Assembly: GCA_020722185.1 (NCBI GenBank)
Contig: DYLH01000010.1
Span: 1 to 48,033, forward strand
DNA length: 48,033 nucleotides
Direction of reading: 5' to 3'
From: Candidatus Avelusimicrobium gallicola
Lineage (GTDB): Bacteria; Elusimicrobiota; Elusimicrobia; Elusimicrobiales; UBA9959
Of this stretch, positions 35,895 through 42,936 are shown in pieces. Positions within the stretch are counted from its first letter, which is position 1. Every line of letters begins with the position of its first letter. The notes below the pieces were generated by a model. That model ran no database searches. It saw only the letters and a program-made list of their open reading frames with translations, and had not been told where the DNA came from. A program made the position numbers and the translations under genes.

Positions 35895-37067
35895 ATGAAA
35901 AAGACAATTGTCTTTTTATTGGCACTGCTTTATCATCAAGTGGGGGCTAGTACTATTTCTAGAGGGCCATATGTAGAGAACTTTACAGAAAAATCAGCAG
36001 TTGTTAGATTCAGAGTCAATCCATCGACTGTGGCATGGTTTTCTTATGGCGCTTTCCCGGATTGTGAGCGCTTCTCAACTTTTAGTGGTTTTACTGATGA
36101 ACATAAAATACGGTTAAATGGTTTGCTCTCAAATACCACACATTGTTACAGAATATATTTGCCAGTCGATAACTCTACCAATGCATATAAGGCATTTGAG
36201 GGAAGTTTTAAGACCTTCAAAGATGAAAACAACTCTGTTTTATCTTTCCTTATTTTCGGCGATTCTGTGAACGGAAATGATGAACAAAAGAAACTTGTTG
36301 TGAATATGCTTAAATTTGACGAAGTGGATTTCGCTGTTCACACGGGAAATTTAACAAATACTGGTTTAGATATTGATGCTGATAAAGAATATTTTTCTAT
36401 ATATTCTCCACTTCTCAATAGAATTCCAGTATATATTTCTCTTGGCAAAAAGGACTATGGCCCAAATTTTGACAATAAAGACGGAGCAGGATTTATAAAA
36501 ACGAATTTCTCTCCATACCATACGGTTCCATTAAATGGCCTTCCTCCTCACTACTATTTTTTTGACGATGCTGTGGCTCGTTTCATAGTTTTAGATGGTA
36601 ATTATTTTTCTGGGGCGCTTTTTTCTCCTTCTCTTAAAAAAGGCTCCAAGCAGTACATATGGTTGGAAAATGTTTTGAAAAATACATCTAAAAAGTGGAA
36701 GTTTGTTATTATACACCAGCCGATTTATTCTACAGGGGAAAATAGTGTCGTTGGAGAAGAAAGGGAAATACTTTCTCCTATTTTTGAAAAATATGGCGTG
36801 GATATAGTCTTTCAGGGCGGAGATCATAACTATGAAAGATTTAAGCCAATAAAGGAAAGTAAACCAGCCGAAGAAGGGGTTATCTATGTCACTATAGGTG
36901 GATACAATGGAGTGGTGGGCGCAAAGGGGGAAGTGGATGAACTAAGTGAAGTTTTTGTTGAAAAGCCACATTTTGCTTTTTTAAAAATTGAAGGTGATAA
37001 ATTGGAAATGAATGTTTATGGACCAGATGAAGAGCTGATAGATTCTTTGATTATTGAAAAAAAATAA
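35895..37067 (+). CDS. Exported purple-acid-phosphatase-like protein, probably catalytically dead
   Basis: A 390-residue exported protein with signal peptide (1-18), a fibronectin-like N-terminal domain (about 20-110) and a calcineurin-type phosphoesterase domain. Of the five metal motifs, the first Asp (FGDS, Asp123) and VIIHQP (His274) remain. GDxxY reads GNLTN (151-155), GNHE reads GKKD (184-187) and GHxH reads GGDH (308-311), so four metal ligands appear lost. The fold is kept, so a binding or structural role is likely. It follows adenine deaminase by 2 bp and is probably cotranscribed. Confidence 0.82.
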   Translation: MKKTIVFLLALLYHQVGASTISRGPYVENFTEKSAVVRFRVNPSTVAWFSYGAFPDCERFSTFSGFTDEHKIRLNGLLSNTTHCYRIYLPVDNSTNAYKAFEGSFKTFKDENNSVLSFLIFGDSVNGNDEQKKLVVNMLKFDEVDFAVHTGNLTNTGLDIDADKEYFSIYSPLLNRIPVYISLGKKDYGPNFDNKDGAGFIKTNFSPYHTVPLNGLPPHYYFFDDAVARFIVLDGNYFSGALFSPSLKKGSKQYIWLENVLKNTSKKWKFVIIHQPIYSTGENSVVGEEREILSPIFEKYGVDIVFQGGDHNYERFKPIKESKPAEEGVIYVTIGGYNGVVGAKGEVDELSEVFVEKPHFAFLKIEGDKLEMNVYGPDEELIDSLIIEKK

Positions 37068-37070
37068 ATT

Positions 37071-37099
37071 TTGCTTTTCTCCGTTTTATGTGATATAAT
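37071..37099 (+). promoter_or_regulatory. Promoter of tRNA-fMet
   Basis: TTGCTT (37071-37076), 17-bp spacer, TATAAT (37094-37099). The -10 ends 5 nt before the mature 5' end of the tRNA, so the primary transcript would start at or within a base or two of the mature end. Confidence 0.6.
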
Positions 37100-37104
37100 A
37101 TATT

Positions 37105-37181
37105 CGCGGGGTAGAGCAGCCTGGTAGCTCGCAAGGCCCATAACCTTGAGGTCGCTGGTTCAAATCCAGCCCCCGCAACCA
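37105..37181 (+). tRNA. Initiator tRNA-Met (CAU)
   Basis: A 77-nt tRNA with encoded CCA. The acceptor stem CGCGGGG/CCCCGCA has the C1:A72 mismatch typical of bacterial initiators. D arm GAGC...GCTC, T arm GCTGG-TTCAAAT-CCAGC. The anticodon arm is CAAGG-CCCATAA-CCTTG: the anticodon is CAT, position 33 is C instead of the near-universal U, and the 29:41 pair is A:U instead of G:C, so only two of the three conserved G:C pairs remain. Confidence 0.95.
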
Positions 37182-37197
37182 TTTAAAAAATATCAGG

Positions 37198-37231
37198 AAA
37201 TCCCGGACCCAAAGTCCGGGGTTTGTTTTTT
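37198..37231 (+). terminator. Rho-independent terminator after tRNA-fMet
   Basis: Stem CCCGGAC (37202-37208) / GTCCGGG (37214-37220), extended by T:G and A:T pairs on the outside, 5-nt loop CCAAA, followed by GTTTGTTTTTT. Confidence 0.9.
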
Positions 37232-37435
37232 AAAAGAGAATAGATGATAAAAATTAATATATTGTGTTTGAAAAAATGCTTTATCATTCTTTTCACTTCC
37301 CACAGGAAAAGTAAGCTTTACTACTACACATCTTTATTGAGTAGAGCAGCTCTGTAACTAAAATTTTTGCTTTTCCTTTTTGTCTTACTCTTTTAGATTA
37401 TTTCTTATTTTTTTGCTTATTTTTGATTTAAATAT
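37232..37435. other. AT-rich gap between tRNA and island
   Basis: No gene is visible in either strand. The 10-mer GTAGAGCAGC from the tRNA D arm (37111-37120) recurs at 37341-37350, but the flanks do not extend the match convincingly and no tRNA fold results. This gap marks the change from AGR-rich core genes to the CGN-richer island. Confidence 0.4.
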
Positions 37436-37464
37436 TTGACAAGTATTTGGCTTTTTGGCAAAAT
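37436..37464 (+). promoter_or_regulatory. Promoter of the first arsR, predicted leaderless
   Basis: TTGACA (37436-37441), 17-bp spacer, CAAAAT (37459-37464), then 7 nt to the ATG at 37472. The same geometry as at 10393 and 47027. No inverted-repeat ArsR operator is obvious. Confidence 0.6.
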
Positions 37465-37471
37465 AGTAAAT

Positions 37472-37762
37472 ATGAGAAAAGAAATTCTAGATAATTATGA
37501 AAAAGATGCTGAAGTATTCAAGGCATTGGGTCATCCAACTCGTTTATTTATAGTGCATCAGCTCGCCAAAGAAGATAAATGTGTATGTGAACTTACTGCT
37601 ATGGTGGGAGATGATATATCCACTATTTCCAAGCATTTGTCTGTGTTGAAAAATGTTGGGATTGTGGATTATTTAAAAAAAGGCAATCAGATATTTTACA
37701 GACTTAAACTTCGCTGCGTGTTAGATATGACTGTATGTGTAGATGATAAGAGAGTAAGGTAA
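37472..37762 (+). CDS. arsR: ArsR/SmtB-family metalloregulator
   Basis: A 96-residue winged-helix repressor that leaves DNA when it binds As(III) or another thiophilic metal. The pattern KALGHPTRLFIVHQLAKEDK, then CVCEL in helix alpha3 and the recognition helix ISTISKHLSVLK, match arsenic-type sensors; a further Cys pair lies near the C-terminus (CVLDMTVC). The ATG at 37472 is chosen over a TTG inside the -35 box. It lies 3 bp before the permease it presumably controls. Confidence 0.92.
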   Translation: MRKEILDNYEKDAEVFKALGHPTRLFIVHQLAKEDKCVCELTAMVGDDISTISKHLSVLKNVGIVDYLKKGNQIFYRLKLRCVLDMTVCVDDKRVR

Positions 37763-37765
37763 TAT

Positions 37766-39067
37766 ATGAACTGGAAAAATGAATGGAAATGCCTATTTGG
37801 TTTTATGTTTGTCTTCTTTCTGTTTTACTTTCTGCCAGTAGGGGAGAGACGATTTGACTCAGCTATAACTGAGGCGCTTGAGTTGGCTAAATGGTATACA
37901 CGCGAACATGTACTGCTTTGTCTTGTCCCTGCCTTGTTTATAGCTGGTGGTATTTCAGCTTTTGTAAGTCAGGCTTCAGTGATGAAATACTTTGGCGCCA
38001 AAGCTAATAAATTTCTTTCCTATGGCATTGCTTCAGTTTCAGGAACCATACTTGCTGTTTGTTCTTGTACTGTTTTACCTCTATTTGCTGGCATATATAA
38101 ACGTGGTGCTGGTTTGGGCCCAGCTATAGCATTTCTTTATTCAGGTCCAGCAATAAATGTCCTAGCTATAGTTCTAACAGCTCGTATTCTTGGTTTTGAA
38201 TTGGGTGTGTCGCGAGCTATTGGCGCGATATTATTTAGCCTGGTGATTGGTTTTGTCATGCACATAATATTTCGACATGAAAAGACCGCCAATGCCGCCG
38301 CGCAAGCGAATATCCCAGAGCCAGAAGTAAAGCGACCACTCTGGCAAACTTCGCTTTACTTCTTTTCTATGGCTGCTGTGTTGGTTTTTGCCAACTGGGC
38401 CAAGGCGGAGCCTACAGATGTGGTTTTTTACTTGATATACAAAGTTAAATGGCCTCTAACTGCTTTTTTTGCGGTGAGTCTTGGATTTATTCTTAAAATG
38501 TGGTTTGGCGCGGATGTGAAAAAGCTCATTGTTGCTTCAATTCCGGCTATTTTGTTTGCTGTTTTTTTTAGAGATATTCCGATACTTTCTTTTTCAGCAG
38601 GATTCATTGGCCTTTCGTGGCTTCTTAATACTTCAGGCAATGAGGAAATGCAAGATTGGTTCTCCGCCTCTTGGTCATTGGCAAAGGATATATTTCCATT
38701 GTTGATTGGGGGAGTACTGCTAGCAGGATTTCTCCTTGGTCGGCCAGGTCGTGAAGGAGTAATCCCTTCTGAATGGGTGTCATGGGCTGTAGGTGGGAAT
38801 TCCTTTGTTTCAAATTTATTCTCATCTGTAGTAGGCGCTTTTATGTATTTTGCCACCCTTACAGAAATACCAATACTACAGGGACTTATAGGATCTGGTA
38901 TGGGCAAAGGACCGGCGCTTGCATTATTACTAGCTGGACCTGCCTTATCCCTTCCCAGTATATTAGTGCTCAGAAATGTAATGGGAACAAAAAAAACTCT
39001 GGTCTATGTAGTTCTGGTAATTATAATGTCAACTTTTACCGGTATGTTCTATGGATCGTTTTTTTAA
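37766..39067 (+). CDS. ArsP/YraQ-type permease (DUF318)
   Basis: A 433-residue membrane protein with about 10 segments in two similar halves. The motif CSCTVLPLFAGIYKRGAGLG (Cys99 and Cys101) and SGPAINVLAIVLT, echoed in the second half by LAGPALSLPSILVLR, identify the ArsP/YraQ family; ArsP members export trivalent methyl- or aryl-arsenicals. Arginine codons are 9 CGN to 3 AGA, opposite to the core genes upstream. With arsR before and a small thioredoxin after, it forms a familiar metal-efflux cassette. Substrate not certain. Confidence 0.87.
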   Translation: MNWKNEWKCLFGFMFVFFLFYFLPVGERRFDSAITEALELAKWYTREHVLLCLVPALFIAGGISAFVSQASVMKYFGAKANKFLSYGIASVSGTILAVCSCTVLPLFAGIYKRGAGLGPAIAFLYSGPAINVLAIVLTARILGFELGVSRAIGAILFSLVIGFVMHIIFRHEKTANAAAQANIPEPEVKRPLWQTSLYFFSMAAVLVFANWAKAEPTDVVFYLIYKVKWPLTAFFAVSLGFILKMWFGADVKKLIVASIPAILFAVFFRDIPILSFSAGFIGLSWLLNTSGNEEMQDWFSASWSLAKDIFPLLIGGVLLAGFLLGRPGREGVIPSEWVSWAVGGNSFVSNLFSSVVGAFMYFATLTEIPILQGLIGSGMGKGPALALLLAGPALSLPSILVLRNVMGTKKTLVYVVLVIIMSTFTGMFYGSFF

Positions 39068-39100
39068 AAATGGGACTATATTTAGATTTAAGGAGGAAAT

Positions 39101-39340
39101 ATGAAAAAAATACAAATACTTGGTATGGGATGTCCAAAGTGCGCTAAACTCTATGCGACTGCAGAAAACGCGGCCAAGGAACTTGGTATTGAGTATGATA
39201 TGGAAAAAATAGATGACATTGATAGAATAACTGATATGGGGGTGATGATGACTCCCGCTTTGGCCATAAATAATGAGGTCAAATTAGCTGGCAGAATCCC
39301 TTCTATGGAAGATCTTAAAAAAATAATTATGGAGGACTGA
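39101..39340 (+). CDS. MTH895/TM0996-family small thioredoxin
   Basis: A 79-residue thioredoxin-fold protein with CPKC (Cys11, Cys14) in MGCPKC and the cis-proline segment MMTPALAIN. It belongs to the glutaredoxin-like MTH895 group that often accompanies ArsP-like permeases, perhaps handing over or reducing the metal(loid). GGAGG lies 5 nt before the ATG. Confidence 0.92.
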   Translation: MKKIQILGMGCPKCAKLYATAENAAKELGIEYDMEKIDDIDRITDMGVMMTPALAINNEVKLAGRIPSMEDLKKIIMED

Positions 39341-39362
39341 TATCTCACAGCAATGTAAGACA

Positions 39363-39592
39363 ATGGTTGTTTTTCCATGTTCAGTCACCTCTGATGTGGG
39401 CGAGTTGGCTGATGGAGAATGCTTTCCCAAAAAAACTGCGCCAAAATGGGATGTTTGGATGGGGTGGGCGGAAATGTTAGTGGATTCATGACCTCAGCAA
39501 ATGGCGCTAACTTAGTGATAGCCATAGACGGATGTCAGGTATCTTTCGCAAAAAAGACCCTAGAGAGGCACGGAGCCAAGAACTGCCGGTAA
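39363..39592 (+). pseudogene. Broken DGC-domain putative zinc-binding protein gene
   Basis: One frame gives VVFPCSVTSDVGELAD from the ATG at 39363. After a gap in register, another frame gives KMGCLDGVGGNVSGFM and then VIAIDGCQVSFAKKTLERHG. Together they match the DGC (DUF1847-like) family N-terminus, MCxAGVGG block and DGCPVxCAKKTLE block. About 20 residues are missing or scrambled between them, and the Cys of VxCAKK is Phe. Intact relatives occur in arsenic/thioredoxin cassettes. The coding frame breaks off at 39592. Confidence 0.75.
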
Positions 39593-39759
39593 TACTATTA
39601 GCTGTGGCGGTGGATTTTGGTTTAAAGAAAGCTTTTTATGCTAACACTCTGGCTGAACATTTTGAAAAATATGCCAAATTTATGACAGGATGGATTTTTG
39701 TTGTTGTAGGGATTTCGAAAATATATTTTTGGTATTATTTGACTTTGTCTTATTTGTAG
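39578..39759 (+). pseudogene. C-terminal fragment of a CcdA/ArsG-like membrane permease
   Basis: An open stretch reads LPVILLAVAVDFGLKKAFYA, EHFEKYAKFMTGWIFVVVGI and ends shortly after. This resembles the last two transmembrane segments of CcdA-like proteins, including ArsG-type arsenical efflux permeases common in such cassettes. The first two thirds are absent and the fragment is joined to the DGC remnant, so a deletion removed the DGC end and most of the permease. Confidence 0.6.
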
Positions 39760-39961
39760 TGTTCTTTGAAAAGGTTTTGCAGAGATATTCTCAAAGCGGA
39801 AAGATGGGGATATTGAAAGTTAGTAATGAATTGAATAGAGAATAAAGTCAGTTCACTCTCATTTGAGTCTTATGTTTTTAGATTTTTAATTTAGATTATT
39901 TTTTGATTTAGCTATTGGTGATAGTGTGTTTTTCTGTTATAATATAAGTAAGTGATTACTT
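39760..39961 (+). promoter_or_regulatory. tetR promoter region
   Basis: An AT-rich gap without genes. TTGGTG (39915-39920), 17-bp spacer and a perfect TATAAT (39938-39943) form a promoter whose predicted start (about 39950) lies inside the operator-like palindrome described next. Confidence 0.6.
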
Positions 39962-39963
39962 AT
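39944..39963 (+). promoter_or_regulatory. Probable TetR operator
   Basis: A perfect palindrome ATAAGTAA-GTGA-TTACTTAT: 8-bp arms, 4-bp centre. It lies directly after the -10 box and includes the first two bases of the tetR start codon. Size, symmetry and place fit an autoregulatory TetR-family site that would also control the downstream efflux operon. Confidence 0.7.
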
Positions 39964-40555
39964 GAAAAAACAAAATACCGAAATAAGACAACAACAAATT
40001 AAGCGGGCTGTATTGGAAATAATCGCATCTGAGGGGCTTGCTCAACTTTCCACTCGAAATCTAGCTAAAAAGATTGGTCTAAGTGAGGGCGCAATTTTCC
40101 GCCATTTCAAGCGCAAGCAGGATATAATCCTTGCCATAATACAAGATATCAGAACAGATATGCTGGAGAGGATGTGTGTTGTAGCTCGGCAAGATGCCCC
40201 AGCTGATAAACGACTCTTTAAAATGATGTGTATACAGGTCAAGTATATACTCAAGAATGAAGGAATAAATATATTGTTGTTTTCTGAGGCTGCCCATTAT
40301 AATGACAGTGTCTTGAAAAGGGAAATACATGATATACTTTCTTCTCAAAAAAAAATTTTTAAAGATGTTATAAAGTCTGGAATATCTGAAGAATTGTGGA
40401 GCGATAGAATAAATGTAGACGATGTGGTAATGCTGTATATGGGAATACCCATAAATCTTAATATAGAATTAGTGCTCAATCGCAAAGGCCTAAAGACTGA
40501 GAGTTTTTGTAAGAGAATGTTTGCTTTGTTCTCAAATATTTTGATTAATCAGTGA
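39962..40555 (+). CDS. TetR-family regulator of the efflux operon
   Basis: A 197-residue repressor. The N-terminal helix-turn-helix is clear: LAQLSTRNLAKKIGLSEGAI then FRHFKRKQDII. The C-terminal ligand domain is variable and gives no inducer. No ribosome site is seen; the leader would be only about 12 nt. It sits 21 bp before a complete TolC-MFP-RND operon, and the palindrome over its start codon suggests self-repression and co-regulation. Confidence 0.9.
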   Translation: MKKQNTEIRQQQIKRAVLEIIASEGLAQLSTRNLAKKIGLSEGAIFRHFKRKQDIILAIIQDIRTDMLERMCVVARQDAPADKRLFKMMCIQVKYILKNEGINILLFSEAAHYNDSVLKREIHDILSSQKKIFKDVIKSGISEELWSDRINVDDVVMLYMGIPINLNIELVLNRKGLKTESFCKRMFALFSNILINQ

Positions 40556-40576
40556 GCCAGAATAGGAGTTTTTGAT

Positions 40577-41854
40577 ATGAAAGCAAGAATAATAATTACA
40601 GCTTTATGTGCAATATTCATTCTTAATATTGCTAATGCTCTAAATTTGGATGAAGCTTTGGATCTCGCGCTTAAAAATAATACTTCTCTTAAAATGGCTC
40701 AAAATACTGAATTAGCCATGAAATACAATAAATATCAAGCTAATATTTCTCGACTTGGCGAGGTCTCTGCCATAGGCAATATCACCCATTACAATCTTGA
40801 AAGAACTCTTACGCCGATGGTTCCTCCCATTACCCCACCATTTCCGCTTGCCGATGATACCATTACCAATGTGGGAGGTTCCTACACTGTGCCCATATTT
40901 ACTGGATTTAGATTGAGCAAGAATATTTCTATTGCTTCCTTGAGCCATGAGATAGCAAAATTGCAATTTTTTTTCACTAAAAGAAGCGTAAAGTTTAATG
41001 TGTACTCTATTTTTCTTAAGGGCCTATCTCTCAAAGGACAACTTCAGGCCAAAATTGAACAAGAAAAAGCTTTGTCAGAGTTATATAAAAATGTAGATCT
41101 GGGCGTTAAAGTCGGACGCTATGCAGCTATAGATCTTAAAAAAGTGGCTTACCAGTATGAAATTGTCAAGGCTCAGAAGCAAAACCTTAAAAGTAATATC
41201 ACTTCGCTTAAATGGGCATTAAACCAGCTCACAGGACTTGAAAAGAATGATTGGGATTTTGAGAATGTGGAATTAAAGGAGAAAGAATATCCATCTTTAG
41301 ATGAGATTCTAAAATCCGCGTTTATTAACAGAGAGGATGTGGCTATAATTGTGAAAAAGAAACAGATATCTCGAGCTAATTATGCAAAATCCAAATACGC
41401 TTATCTGCCCGATATTTACGGAAATTATACATATGTCAGAAGCATTGTAAACGATGGGAGCGTGCCAATTTGGAACTATGGTTTATTTATAAAATGGTCT
41501 GTGTTTGATTTCGGAAAAAAAGCTTTTGATATGGCCAGTTTAAAACAGGAATATAAAAGCGCCAAAGAAGCTGAATTATCCCAAAATTTGTCAGTGAGGC
41601 GAGAGGTTGTGGATGCTTATGAAAATATGAAAACACAAATTACCATGCACGAAGCTGCCGCCAAAGCTCTTCAGTATGCCAAGGACGCTTTGGATGTAGA
41701 GAATGTAAAGTATCAGCAGGGCGTTGGTAGTATGTATGACTTGCTTTTCTCTATAGCTCAATATTATGAAGCAGTTTCTCAGGAGCGTGGCGCATACTAT
41801 GGAATTTTTATCGCCGAGAAGTATTTAGAATTTACTGCTGGAGGGAAAATATGA
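40577..41854 (+). CDS. TolC-family outer-membrane efflux protein
   Basis: A 425-residue exported protein with signal peptide (about 1-21, ending ANA), then NLDEALDLALKNNTSLK, the standard start of TolC-family mature proteins. Two coiled-coil helical repeats follow, the second with AKSKYAYLPDIYGNYTYVR and VENVKYQQGVGSMYDLL. It forms the trimeric exit duct of the tripartite pump encoded with the next two genes. ATGA overlap with the fusion protein gene shows coupling. Confidence 0.93.
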   Translation: MKARIIITALCAIFILNIANALNLDEALDLALKNNTSLKMAQNTELAMKYNKYQANISRLGEVSAIGNITHYNLERTLTPMVPPITPPFPLADDTITNVGGSYTVPIFTGFRLSKNISIASLSHEIAKLQFFFTKRSVKFNVYSIFLKGLSLKGQLQAKIEQEKALSELYKNVDLGVKVGRYAAIDLKKVAYQYEIVKAQKQNLKSNITSLKWALNQLTGLEKNDWDFENVELKEKEYPSLDEILKSAFINREDVAIIVKKKQISRANYAKSKYAYLPDIYGNYTYVRSIVNDGSVPIWNYGLFIKWSVFDFGKKAFDMASLKQEYKSAKEAELSQNLSVRREVVDAYENMKTQITMHEAAAKALQYAKDALDVENVKYQQGVGSMYDLLFSIAQYYEAVSQERGAYYGIFIAEKYLEFTAGGKI

Positions 41855-42936
41855 GATTCGTAAACATAGCTGAGTTATTTAAATCTCCTAAATTTAGAAA
41901 ATACGGACTGTTCTCATTGACCGTTTTAATTACTCTGGTTCCCGTAATCAAGCGCAAAATGTCCATATCACGGGAACCAATGGCGGAAAGTTATCCTGTG
42001 GTACTCAAGCTTCTTTCTCCTAGAGTGGGGGTTTTGCGCAGCAAGGATGTTTTCCTTGGTTTATTTAAACCTGAGAATATGGCAACTTTAAGTTCACGCC
42101 TTAGCGCTAGGGTGAACTTTATAGTTGAAGAAGGCACAGCTGTTAAGAAGGGTGAAGAGGTGCTGCGTCTAGATACCTCTGACCTGAGTGTTGCTTTAGA
42201 AGCTGCCAATGTTAAAAAACAGAACCAGGAGAAAGTTTACAATCGAGATAAAATTCTATTTTCAAGTGGCGCTATATCTCAAGAACAGTTGGAGAATTCT
42301 CAAAATCTTTATCAGCAGGCTCTTGCCTTGTATGAGTCCGCTGCTACACAGCTAAGCTATGGCGTAATTAAGTCTCCTTTTGATGCAGTTGTTGGGAAAC
42401 GCTATATTCAGCCTGGAGACACTGCTGTTCCGGGCAAGCCATTGTTGCAGTTATATGGCAATGGTCCATCTTATGAAGTTTACGCGGATTTGCCAGTTGA
42501 GACTGCTTCTAAGATCAAGATTGGATCAGAACAAGAAATACATTTTAACGGCAATTCACAAAAGGCTAGAGTTATCGCTGTGGTGCCCGCTTCGGCTAAT
42601 AATTTGATGACCGTAAAGCTTAAACTTGACAGCAATAAGCTTAATATTCCGGCAGGCACCTATGTGGATACATATTTCTACACATCAGTTTGTCATGGTG
42701 TCATAGCTCCAGCTAATTCAATATTTAACAATATGAACGGCTACTTTGCACTTACAGTGAAGGATGGAAAAGCGCATTGGTTGCCAGTTAAAGTACTTGG
42801 TTTTAACTCGACAGATTATTGTCTGAAAGGCATAGATTCATCAATGCAATTGGCCGAAGCTCCCTCTCAAGAATTGATTAAAATTTATGAGGGACAGACG
42901 GTAAAAGCAATCAGGGAAGACGGCAACTATGACTAA
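41851..42936 (+). CDS. RND membrane fusion (periplasmic adaptor) protein
   Basis: A 361-residue adaptor with one N-terminal membrane segment (about 19-33, after KFRKYG). Lipoyl halves are split by an alpha hairpin: ARVNFIVEEGTAVKKGEEVL and, after the coiled coil, YGVIKSPFDAVVGKRYIQPG; beta-barrel and proximal domains follow. It bridges the RND pump and the TolC duct. Both ends overlap neighbours (4 bp and 8 bp). Confidence 0.93.
   Translation: MRFVNIAELFKSPKFRKYGLFSLTVLITLVPVIKRKMSISREPMAESYPVVLKLLSPRVGVLRSKDVFLGLFKPENMATLSSRLSARVNFIVEEGTAVKKGEEVLRLDTSDLSVALEAANVKKQNQEKVYNRDKILFSSGAISQEQLENSQNLYQQALALYESAATQLSYGVIKSPFDAVVGKRYIQPGDTAVPGKPLLQLYGNGPSYEVYADLPVETASKIKIGSEQEIHFNGNSQKARVIAVVPASANNLMTVKLKLDSNKLNIPAGTYVDTYFYTSVCHGVIAPANSIFNNMNGYFALTVKDGKAHWLPVKVLGFNSTDYCLKGIDSSMQLAEAPSQELIKIYEGQTVKAIREDGNYD

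Noticed and set aside
37341-37350. tRNA-derived attachment site (second GTAGAGCAGC)
   Set aside because: Only 10 bp of the D arm match; integrases usually use the anticodon or T arm/3' end, and no integrase gene is seen.
38428-38907. 159-codon minus-strand ORF inside the ArsP-like permease
   Set aside because: Antisense shadow of a clear membrane protein; composition is a mirror of the permease codons and no start signal exists.
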